Shown one piece after another: positions 23,612 to 33,443 of a stretch of 64,000 nucleotides of DNA. The stretch covers positions 8,309,039 to 8,373,038 of the forward strand of contig ML661900.1 in assembly GCA_007570785.1 (NCBI GenBank), read 5' to 3'. Origin of the DNA: Antilocapra americana. Its lineage: Eukaryota > Chordata > Mammalia > Artiodactyla > Antilocapridae. Position numbers and translations under genes: made by a program. Position 1 is the first letter of the stretch; every line of letters begins with the position of its first letter. The notes under the pieces are model-generated. The model saw nothing but the letters and a program-made list of their open reading frames with translations. It searched no databases and had not been told where the DNA came from.

Positions 23612-23976
23612 GTTATTTCTAGGACTGCTATAAGGAAATACCACAAACTGGGTGGCTTAAACAATGGATTTTGTTTTCTCACACGTTGGAGGTTAGCTGG
23701 TCCAAGATCAGGGTATCTGGCAGTTTGGTTTTATTTCGAGGTTTTCCTTTCTGTTTGGCTTGCTGTGTCCTCACACGGGCTTTCCTCTGGCCACATAGTC
23801 CTAGTGTCTTCTTATGACATTATTAACAGGGGATTAAGGCCTATCCTGATAAAAGCTCTTTTTAACCTAATCCTCTCTTTAATGATCTTACCTCCACCTG
23901 CAGTCACATTCTTAGGTTACTGGAGATTAGGGCCCTAACACATGAACTTTGTGAGCACACAGTTCAGCCCACAATA
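23612..23976 (-). mobile_element. MLT1-type MaLR solo LTR, minus strand
   Basis: The complement of a mammal-wide MaLR (ERVL-related) LTR: 'ataccacaaactgggtggct' at the left, a 'tggtccaagatcagggtatc' block, and 'gtgagcacacagttcagccc' at the right. No internal retroviral coding sequence lies beside it, so it is a solo LTR. Original promoter function is presumably lost. Confidence 0.75.
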
Positions 23977-24905
23977 AGTACCTTCTTAGTGCAAGGTGGG
24001 GATGGTTTTGCTAGAGAGAGGAAGGAATTGAGGTTAGTTTCCAATCATGGACTTTCTTGAGTAGGAAAGAAGAGACGTTCACACGTTGTATTAATAAGGA
24101 TGCTGGCGATAATAAAATGAGGTCCAGGAAAGCTATAGGAGAGAAGAAAATAGAGACCCTCAAGAAGGTGGGTTTAATTAGCCATGTAAAATGATGAGAA
24201 GTCAGGTAAGCCAAGGGTAATAATTGTCCATTCTTTGAGAAATGTCATAGTAAAAAGCGTATTTTTAGGCAGTATGAAAATAATTTCTAAACAACAGTTT
24301 CCCCTTTTTTATGTCTAATATTATGGAGAAAACTTATAACCACTTTCAAATTTCTTAACTTTCTCACTTTTACCTCATTTACTTCCCTCAGTATAACTGC
24401 ACGTTAGACACCATTTTAAAAAAGGTTCTCCCTAATTTCCTTCAACATATTTAGCTCTTTGCTTTTTCTGCTTATATACTTACCTCTTCCTGACCCTCCA
24501 TCATAAAATCCCAAAGAAACCCATTTGGCAAGGGAGATCCCTCTTGAGAAGAAAAGTAATAGAAAAGAGAGGGCAGAACCAGAGAGCTTTGGTTGGGGAG
24601 GAAGAAAGCCTGAAAATAATTACAAATTAATTGTTTTGCATTTCACACATGAAGAGTATAGTTGTAGATAAGTGGGATTTATGCTGATCTTCCCAAGAAG
24701 GACTTTAGTGAATGGGATTTGAGGCTATGTTGGAATGGGTAGAGCCATGTTGGAGCTGAAATAGTGAAAAAGAGCATAAGGTACTCCTTTAATATGATAA
24801 TTGCAGAGGGATGCTCAAATAGAGCAATAGCTACAGGGAAGCTAGAGGTACTGTCCAGTACAAGTTTTTAATGATTAGAAAAATTTGAACAGATTTGCAT
24901 TCTAA

Positions 24906-24929
24906 AATTTTAGATTTAAATCTAAAATT
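24906..24929. repeat. Perfect 24-bp palindrome
   Basis: The 24 bases are identical to their own reverse complement, with the axis between 24,917 and 24,918 (ttt|aaa) and half-site aattttagattt. All but one base pair of each half are AT, so it may be chance in AT-rich DNA. Confidence 0.9.
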
Positions 24930-25984
24930 CTAAAAAGAAAAGAGACCATTGAGAAAGGAGAGAATGCAGATTTGGATAAGAAAAAGAAGACTTGATGAAT
25001 CACCATCCCTGAGAAGGGATTATGAGATAAGATGAAGCTAATATGGGAAGATCTTTAATACAGGTACATTTTAAGCAGGTCACTGAGACACTTAATTCCT
25101 GATTGTGTTTTTCAGGGAAGTAGGAAGAAAGGTTTCTCTAGAGCAGGAGGAGTAGAAGTCTCGAGAAGAGTGGTGAAGGTTTGGAATATTTGTGGAGACC
25201 AGTAGGAGAGGGAATCAAAAGTTCTGGCTCTGAAAAATTTTAGTTTTGGAAGTAGAAAAAGAAAGGACTCCAGCAATTTTCGTGCAAGGATTGCTTTTTT
25301 TGGTCCTATAATTAGCATTAAATGATTGTCGAAAAGAACGATAAAGAAGATGAACTACATTTCCATCATGAAGATGTATTTTCAGTGTATAGCTTCTTAA
25401 TCTGCTTCAATTTGAAAAGCAGGGAGGTATCCTAAGGCTCAGGAGATCTTTCCCCCCCTTTTTCTTTTGTTGAAAACTACCAAATGTGGTAACATTAACT
25501 GCCATAACAATTGTGAGAACTTCTCATTTCCTTCAAGTGTAGGCAAATGGAGGATGTGTGCTGTATTTTATTTTTATGGTTCTACTTTCAGGGAGTGTCA
25601 GCTGTTTTTAGATTGACAATAAAAATCCTTATTGCTGGGAGAATTATATTTCAAAAGTTTCTTCTCTTAGTTTTCATTTGTAGAGCTGTTTGGCAAGGAT
25701 GCACAAAACAACACAACACACACAGAGAGAGACAAAGAGAGGGAATATTTGAATATCTCCACTGGAGTTTAAGCATCTAATGTCAACAGTGGAGAGTTGG
25801 ATGCAGGCTGTTGCAATGCAGACAATTTGTTGCAATACAGACAAATTGATTTTTTAATTCTTTTTTATTCTTTCTATTTATTCCTCAGTGATGCAAGAAA
25901 TATGGCTGAACAGTTGTTTGTTTCCATAATTACTTCTGATAGCAGAGTAGTGCTTTCTGTAAAACTCTCAAGCATGGCTATGAG

Positions 25985-26036
25985 TTTTTGATATATAATT
26001 TCTGCATCCTTTTTTGATATATAAATTCTGCATCAT
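25985..26036 (+). repeat. 26-bp tandem duplication, two units
   Basis: Two adjacent 26-bp units share tttttgatatataa and ctgcatc with two mismatches, consistent with slippage in AT-rich DNA. Confidence 0.85.
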
Positions 26037-26164
26037 AAAGGATAGTATTAGATATATATTAATAATAAATCAGTCTTACCTGCTTTAGGCTTTTTTGGAA
26101 CCTCAGACAATACACCTGAAATTACCAATGTCTGCATCATTCCTCCAGCAATTGATCTGAACAT

Positions 26165-26620
26165 TCACAACTGTAGCTTGAGTGCCTGCTGTATACCAGG
26201 TCTTAAGCTGGAGTCTTGAAGGTACAGAGATGTATGTGTGCATACAACTAATTCCAATTCTCATGGTGCTTACAATCAGCCAATATTTCTTCCAAAGGAT
26301 ATATTCGTACTATATGTGTATACTCCAATTTGATATGTAGTTAACCTGGGGAAGCAAAGCAAAAGAGTCCTCTGTGTGTCCATAAAAAATAGCCCAAAGT
26401 CCCTGAAGGATTAGGGCTATAATAATTAAATAGCTACATTTATAAAATTGCATGCAATGAGCAAGATGGTGTTCTTGGTACTGCATATACACACATTCCC
26501 TCATGAATACTATTCTGAGGTAGTACCATTCTTGCTTTACAAATGAGTTAAATGAGTTGTCAAAAGTAAATTCTAAGCGATAAAGAGAAATTTCATCTGG
26601 GTACTTTGGCTTCAGACACT
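26165..26620 (-). repeat. MIR SINE fragments, minus strand, interrupted
   Basis: The left part (about 26,165-26,235) matches the reversed MIR 3' region ('gtgcctgctgtataccaggt'). A second part (about 26,490-26,620) matches the reversed core ('cattccctcatgaatactat', 'acaaatgagttaaatgagtt'). The sequence between is unrecognised. Both are strongly decayed. Confidence 0.5.
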
Positions 26621-26749
26621 GTTCTTTACTGCTTCACTCTATATTACTTTGGTATATTAAATACATAACTTTAATTTTGAAGTTATGTGTTTTATTTATT
26701 GAATAAATAAAATTTATTTTATTTTTGAATAAAATACTTAGAAGTAGGA

Positions 26750-26958
26750 TAGTGGTTCTCAGCTGGGGAGATTTTGTTCTCTGCAAGACATTTGGCAATG
26801 TTTGGAGACATTTTTGGTTGTCATAACAGGAAGAGTAACACTTATCTGGTGTGTAGAGGCTAGGGATGCCTCTAGACATCCTACAGTGCACAAAACTGCT
26901 CCACAACACAGAATTATCTGGCTCAAAATGTAAATAGCATCAAGGATGAGAAACTCTG
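26750..26958 (+). mobile_element. MER20 (hAT-Charlie non-autonomous DNA transposon)
   Basis: About 209 bp with near-complementary ends (agtggttctcagc at the left, gatgagaaactctg at the right) and the characteristic 'acatttggcaatgtttggag' and 'ctaaacatcctacaatgc'-like blocks. The length fits MER20. It carries no coding sequence. Published work on human endometrial genes reports that some MER20 copies act as regulatory elements; nothing here shows that this one does. Confidence 0.85.
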
Positions 26959-28954
26959 CCTGAGAGTACGTCTTGGAAACTAGGACCCAGAGAGAAAGGA
27001 AACGTGGCACAGCACTGCTATGAGTTATATCTTTATCCATATTCTAGTTTCTGCTTAGAATGAGCTCTTCAGAATAAGGTTATTGAGTCAAAGTATATTT
27101 ACATTTCACATTCACTTATGTTGTCGTGTTGTTCTTCATGAAGATGTTCATATTTTGCACTGTCACCTTCTGTGACTTAAAAGTATCTCCTCCACACCCT
27201 TAGCTACTCGAGATACTGGCGGTGTTTTCACCTTTGTCAGATTATGACGATGGTATCTCACCATTTCTTGTTATTACGCTTGTTTGAAGTATGAGATCGC
27301 ATTTTGAAAATATAAAGTGGAGAATTCCATGGACAGAGGAACCTGGCAGGCCACAGTCCATGGGGTCACAGAGTCAGACACAACTGAGCGACTAACATTT
27401 TCAAAACTTCATACTTCAGACAGTTATTATTTTGAGTTTACTGATAATGAGACTAATCTTAGGTTAGAGTGTTTGGGTTAGAATGGATTTTGTTTCCTTG
27501 TAGATGTCTTTCAAAGGCAGTTTCCTAGTAGTTTCCTTTTCATCCTTTCCAGGGATTGAAAAATGCGTTTGCTTCCTTCTGTATGTGGCACACAAGTTCA
27601 AGGTCTTTTTCAAAATGTATTTTCACATTGCCTCACGGTGTCATAGTGCCACATGATTAGGTTGTATTCCTATAGAGATAATGTCATACAATCTGTACGC
27701 TGATCTGTGGAAAAATCAGATATTGCTTGTTTAAGTACCCTTTTATATTTGTTAGCCTATAAAAGCATAAAATAAAATGTTCATTTCAGCTTTCACAATA
27801 TCGAATCAGTGACATTTCCTTTACCAAAGTTTCTTTCTTTTTTATTGGCTCTAGTCAAATTGTTTTATACCTCCTAGAAAATGTCTCATCTTCTTTATTT
27901 CTTTTCAACTTCATTATCTTTTTGATGACATAGTAATTTTCTTTTCATCTTTTATCTCCTTTTAGCTGACATCTTCACTTTGTCTTTCTTTTCAGCTATT
28001 CAAGTTCTTACCCATTGGTTTTGGTAACTTTTAATGGAAAATTCTATTTCTATGAAGTATATGATATTACTTTTAGAAGTACTTAATTAAGTTCTCTAAA
28101 GGTTAGGTGAGCAGATTAGACCAAAAAATGAGTAAATGTGCATGAAAGATTCCTCATGGGAATCCACCAGGAAGGATTTGGGGTGAATAGTGACAAATTA
28201 TATTAAATAGACATCTTATTTTTCATCAATGTATTAAGAAAGGTTCAGGGACTCTGTTATATACTCTTTAAATCTGAGATTCAGGAATATTCATTTTACT
28301 GAAGTCAAGCAGGCTGTAAAGGTAAACTGGAAAAAAAATAGGAACAAAAATTGAAAACTGGTAGAGTTAAGAACTCAGGACAGCATATTGGTTTCACAAA
28401 CAGTAATTAAGCATTGTTGCAAACAACTTTTTAGAGATTCGAGACCCATCAAAAACACATTTCACCTGTACAATTAGTTATTCCAGTTCACTAAGCAACC
28501 TGCTCTTGTGGAAAGCATATTGAATTTGGAGTTAGGAAAACAGGATAAGTCATCACTCAGCTGTATTCTTTCTTCCAGAGGTGCAGCTCTGTCACAGTAA
28601 TCTTTTTCACTGTTTGATCCTTCTCTTTCCCTCTAATTGGGGTTACGTCATTTCCCTATGATGAGGCAATCCTATTTGTTGGTTTAGTTTGTAAATATAA
28701 TCACAATCTTGCAGAAACATGCAATTCTTAGTCAATTTAAACCAAAGGAGAATAGAAAGTAAAGGAGAAATAGGTGCAGTATGTTTTGTTTGTGCTATTA
28801 CTGTTAATATATTTTGAAACAAAGACGGTCACCTACTAAATGAAGTGGGAGTGTAGAAGCATGATTGAAAATAGTCATGGTTTGAAACCAGATGGGGGAA
28901 TGTTTACTGAGACTGTCACCACCCTTGAGGAATATGGGAGAGAAATGGTAGCAT
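26959..28954. other. Mostly unrecognised DNA
   Basis: Only the partial SINE at 27,311-27,395 is recognised. The rest is AT-rich and looks single-copy. Confidence 0.4.
27311..27395 (+). mobile_element. BovA SINE fragment, plus strand
   Basis: Only the last part of a BovA unit is present ('agaattccatggacagagga' to 'actgagcgactaa'). Imperfect flanking repeats cattttgaaaa (27,300-27,310) and cattttcaaaa (27,396-27,406) suggest a 5'-truncated insertion. Confidence 0.85.
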
Positions 28955-29150
28955 GGTTATTAAAAGAGAATGAATTCTAAAGCTGGAAAGATCTTGTTTT
29001 GAATATGTTTATTCCATTTATTGGTTGAGTTTACCTGTGTCAGCCCCACTATCCTCACTTGTAAAATACAAATAATAGTAGCATTTGTCTCATTGGGTAT
29101 TGAGAAAATAAAATTAAATAGCACATGTAAATTGCTTAACCTGGTGACTA
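28955..29150 (+). repeat. MIR SINE, plus strand
   Basis: A degenerate MIR: 'tgaattctaaagctggaaag', 'tcctcacttgtaaaatacaa', 'tcattgggtattgagaaaat' and 'acatgtaaattgcttaac' blocks in consensus order. Confidence 0.65.
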
Positions 29151-29248
29151 TATAGATACCAGTACTGCTAATAACCATTCGGTCATTGACAAATGTCAGT
29201 CATTTTTTCCTAAGAGCTTTCTGTATTAGTTTGCATGAGTTATTGTGG

Positions 29249-29458
29249 TTGTTGTTTAGTCACTAAGTTGTGTCTGACTCTTTTGCGACCCCATGGACTG
29301 TAGCCTGCCAGTCTCCTCTTTGCAGGGAATTTCCCAGGCTAGAATACTGGAGTGGGTTGCTATTTCCTTCTCCAGGGAATCTTCCCGACCCAGGTATCAA
29401 ACCCGGGTCTCCCGCATTGTAGTCAGATGCTTTACTGTCTGAGCCACCAGGGAAGTCC
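29249..29458 (-). mobile_element. Bov-tA SINE, minus strand, near full length
   Basis: Complement of a complete Bov-tA, from the tail side 'ttgttgtttagtcactaagt' to the head 'gagccaccagggaagtccc'. Low divergence. I did not find a convincing TSD. Confidence 0.93.
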
Positions 29459-31190
29459 CTCTTATGACACTGAATAAAAATATTGAAGATATGCTGTACT
29501 TGTAGTAACTTCATGTATCTTCAGTTATACCACCACATTCTTCGAGGAGATTGAGATAGAAAGAGCTCTATACATTATTCCCTTCCTTGGAATCAAGACT
29601 CAGGGTGGAAACAACAGGATAACAATATTTTGGGGCACTGTTCAGAACACTTATTAGGTTAACTGTACATACCAACTGGCTGTTGATAGTAACAAATTCC
29701 TGGTTTAGAAATTCAAGCTATCATCATCAGGGATCTGAATTCACTTTTAAGCAGGTGCCTTGGTCCTGTTTAAAACTTAAGCGTATGCCTAATGTTGCTG
29801 TCAGCTCTTGATTAGACCAAAGCCGTAAAACTTTGGTGATAGGTAGGAGAATGCAGTATCTCAGTTGCAGAAAGGAAACTTGTGCTTATGTATAGAATTC
29901 CAGAACCTTTGTTGACTTAAGTTAAAAACAATTTGTGCAAACATCTGTATGCTTAATTACTGCCAAACCATCGACACATAACATTTCACCCAGTAACTAA
30001 TTTTGTTTTTTTTCTGGTCTAACTTCAGAGGCTAGACTTTTGTCAAAAAAGCCTTAATATAGTGGTGACATATAAAAAGAAATCTAGTAAATGGAAATAT
30101 ATATTGAATATGAGAAATAGCGCTGAATTGGTATAATATTCAATGTTATTAAAATGAGTCAATTATTAGAGCAATAATATGAGAGATATTTCATTTGGGT
30201 ATTTTTAGGAAGTACTCTCAGAATATAGATGTAAATTGGTCAGCACTTCTTCATAACAGTATAAAAAACCAACTTTCTTGCAGACTTGGGAAATTATTCA
30301 GAATATAAATATCACAATTCATTTATTGACTTTGCATCTTAGGAAATATTAAGAAGAATTGTCTGATATGAGTATAGACCTTGGGCTTGCTAAAAATCAA
30401 TCTTTATTTCTTAGGTCAATCAATTTATTGATATTCATCTCAATGAGAAGTCACTATGTGTATAATATAACTGTGGGCTAAATTTCTACACAGAAATGTT
30501 ATAAAATGTTATAATTTTAAACTTAGTGTTTTTTTTCCCTGAGAATCATATTGTCTACTAACTTAATATGGTTTATATAAGACTCAAAAGAAAAAAGCTT
30601 AGATACGTTAAATATTTTATTTCTCCTACCATTTAGTAAAAGCAAAAAATGTTGCTTACATTATTTAAAATGATAGCATCCAAAGTAAACTTTAACCAAC
30701 TTAATAATAATGGGCTACATAGAAATTATTTAAAACTATGCACTAAGTATTTTCCAAATAAATGATTTTAAAATTAGTACCTGCAAAAAAGAATGAGAAG
30801 TGCAGGTTAAAAAAAAAAAAAAAACCTCCTAAAATAGTTTTTTTGAAACAGATAATTGTTATAGTGTAGAAAAGTACATATAACCTATGAATATATAATT
30901 CAAGCTAATGTTATAAGCATATGAAAAGGAGCAGGTTTTCAGTACCTTTACCTCACACATTTGTTGTTTGGCTAATCATTTTACTTTGAAGCTAACTAAT
31001 ATCTGCCTCCATTATAACAGCTAGTTCTTGTCTTTATATTTGTTTCCCCAAGTATACTTAAATTACATATTTTTTTATACTAGAGAAAGAAGTATCTTGT
31101 GTATTTCTATATGCTCTTTTTGCAGCTAATATGTGTCTTGCTTAAAGGCATGCAGGGGAAGAACACATAAGTGACATAATCATAAGTAAC
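29459..31190. other. Unrecognised AT-rich DNA
   Basis: No repeat family recognised over about 1.7 kb. There is an A-run near 30,811-30,824. The stretch looks single-copy. Confidence 0.4.
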
Positions 31191-31201
31191 CTGAGTCATT
31201 A

Positions 31202-31539
31202 GTTGTTGTTGTTAACTAGTGGCTTCATTGAGGAGGGCATGTCGACCCACTCCAGTATTCTTGCCTGGAATATTCCTTAGAGGAGTCTGGTCAGCTACAG
31301 TCCATGGGGTTGCAAAGACTTGGACTCGACTGAGCAACTAAGCACAGCACAGTGGGTAAATTGTAACCAACTCTTTGCAACCCCATGGACTATAGTCTGC
31401 CAGGTTCCTCTGTCCATGGAATTTCCCAGGCAAGAATATTAAAGTGTCATTTCATTCTCCAGGGTATTTTCCTGACTCAGGAGTCATACCTGTGTCTCCT
31501 GCATTGACAGATTCTTTACCACTGAGCCACAAGGAAAGT
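31202..31539 (-). mobile_element. Bov-tA SINE, minus strand, split by another SINE
   Basis: The tail side (gttgttgttgtt) is at the left and the tRNA-head complement ends at the right. An 11-bp TSD, ctgagtcatta, lies at 31,191-31,201 and 31,540-31,550 and encloses the whole compound. The element is interrupted near its tail by an opposite-strand BovA unit. Confidence 0.85.
31223..31350 (+). mobile_element. BovA SINE nested in the preceding SINE, opposite strand
   Basis: A single BovA unit in plus orientation ('gtcgacccactccagtattc' to 'gagcaactaagcacagcac'). A possible 5-bp duplication, agtgg, at 31,218-31,222 and 31,351-31,355 marks its insertion into the tail-proximal part of the minus-strand SINE. 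Confidence 0.8.
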
Positions 31540-31784
31540 CTGAGTCATTAATTACCCAATTATATTTTTCTTTGTTGTGGATAATGGCCTCAGTTCAACT
31601 GCTAGCTGTAATATACAGCTTTTTTCTATAAAATGATGTTAGCTGCTAGAAAATAAAAGGTTTATAAAAGCAGATTCACCATTATGACATCTTGTATACT
31701 TGATATACGGTTAATCATGAATGTCAAATGAGATGAGGCCAATGACTTTGGCATTTACTTGTACATTTCAGGTCACTTGGCAGT

Positions 31785-31918
31785 GGAAAGTGAAAATGAA
31801 GTCGTTTAGTTGTGTCTGACTTTTTGTGACCCTATGGACTGTAGCCTGCCAGGCTCATCCTCTGTCCACAGGATTTTCCAGAAAATAGTACTGGAGTGGA
31901 TTGCCATTTTCTTCTCCA
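31785..31918 (-). mobile_element. BOV-A2-type SINE, minus strand, no tRNA head
   Basis: Complement of a BovA unit without tRNA head. A perfect 10-bp TSD, acttggcagt, lies at 31,775-31,784 and 31,919-31,928, so the headless form inserted as such. Confidence 0.93.
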
Positions 31919-31928
31919 ACTTGGCAGT

Positions 31929-32544
31929 AGAGACATCCACCAATTAGAGTTAGGTCCTAAAGTTTCTCTTCTTTTCTTACTCTAAGTTGTGTGTCTGAAC
32001 CATGTCTTATTGCTTTATTTCTTCCAACTCCTGCAGTTGAGCAATCTGATTAGACAAAAGGAAATCAGTCCTCTTAACTGTCAGACTCACAATTCTTTTT
32101 TTTTTTTTTATTTTATTGATTTTGAGCACTAGTTTTGGCCAAACTTGTTTTCTTTTACTGGTTTCTATTTCACCTTTTGCTCTCAAAAATAAAAGGTGAA
32201 AAAGAACCTGTATAATCTCACAATAGTTTTCCAAACTCTCTTTGAATGTTTTAACAATAATGTTTTATTGGTCTTATAGACTAATTATAATTAACCTCCC
32301 TATATTGTATCAGCAGAAATGCTAAGAACCTTTTCCTCACACTTGAGACAACATTATTTACATGAAAGATGTTATACAATAATTATAATTAATTATAATT
32401 AGTTCTTTTGATTCTCATATAAAATCTTCCTTAAGGTTAAGGATTTGGTTAATTCAGATTTAGGTTACATTTTCTTCACGGACTAGTTTAATAAATTTAT
32501 TTAGAACATGTAATACTCATATAAGGGTCTATTTTCATTTTTGT
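31929..32544. other. Unrecognised AT-rich DNA with a T-run
   Basis: Contains a T-run at about 32,095-32,109 and short repeats of 'aattataatt' near 32,378-32,400. No family recognised. Confidence 0.35.
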
Positions 32545-33443
32545 TAACTACTAAAAAATTATTGAAGCATAGTTGATTTACAATAATAATTTCTGTGTAT
32601 AGCAAATGTTTCAATTATACATATATGTGTGTGTATATATATATATACATGTATTTTTTAAATTCTGATTTGCCACAAGATATTGAATATAGTTCCCTGG
32701 GCTCTACAGTAGGACCTTGATGTTTATCTATCCTACATTTGCTAGTTTGCTTCTACTAATCCCAAGCTCCAATCCTTCCCTCTCCCACTTTTCTCCCCCT
32801 TGGCAACCACAAATCTGTTCTCTATGTGAGTTTGTTTCTGTTGCATAGATATAGGTTCATTTGTGTCATATTTTAGATTCCACATATAAGTGATGTAGTA
32901 TGACACTTGTCCTGGTCTATCTGACTTCACTTAGTATAATTTCTAGATCCATTTGTGTTGCTACAACTGACATTGTTTTATTCTTTTACATGGCTGAGTA
33001 ATATTCCTGTGTGTATATATGTGTGTACTACATATTTTTTATCCATTTGTCTGTAAATGGACATGTAGGTTGTTTCCATGTCTTGGCTACTATAAACAGT
33101 GCTGCTATAATCATAGGGGAGTGTGTATCTTTCTGAATTGTAGTTCTTTCTGGATATATGCCTAGGATGGGGGTTGCTGGATCATATCATAACTCTATTT
33201 TTAGTTTTTTGAGGAACTTCCATATTGTTTTCCACAGTGGCTGCAACCAATTTACATTTTAACCAACCGTGTAAGATGGTTCTCTTTTTTCCACACCCTC
33301 TTCAACATTTTTTATTTGTAGACTTTTTAATGATGATCATTCTGACCACTGTGAGGTGATGGGTGACTGTAGTTTTGATTTGCATTTCTCAAATTAGCAA
33401 TCGCTAATTAGCAGTGATGAGCATCTTTTCATGTGGCTGTTGG
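32545..33443 (-). mobile_element. L1 3' end, minus strand (left part, split by BovB)
   Basis: Complement of an L1 3' UTR and ORF2 C-terminus: 'agcatagttgatttacaata', 'ggctgagtaatattcctgtg' and 'tgcatttctcaaattagcaa' blocks. The L1 resumes at 35,903 ('tttatatgtcttctttggaa') exactly where the reading breaks, so it predates the BovB insertion. Confidence 0.88.
32619..32654. repeat. AT/GT-rich simple repeat
   Basis: A short mixed (AT)n and (GT)n run inside the L1 3' UTR, centred on tatatatatatata. Confidence 0.85.

Larger units (their letters stand above)
23977..26164. other. Mostly unrecognised DNA
   Basis: No named repeat recognised. It contains a perfect 24-bp palindrome (24,906-24,929), a purine-rich stretch about 24,930-25,280 and the 26-bp tandem pair at 25,985-26,036. 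Confidence 0.4.

Noticed and set aside
23612..23976. Intact endogenous retrovirus
   Set aside because: Only one decayed MaLR-type LTR is visible, without adjacent gag, pol or env-like sequence.
30811..30826. A-run as the tail of a processed pseudogene
   Set aside because: No retro-copied gene body or target duplication is visible beside it.
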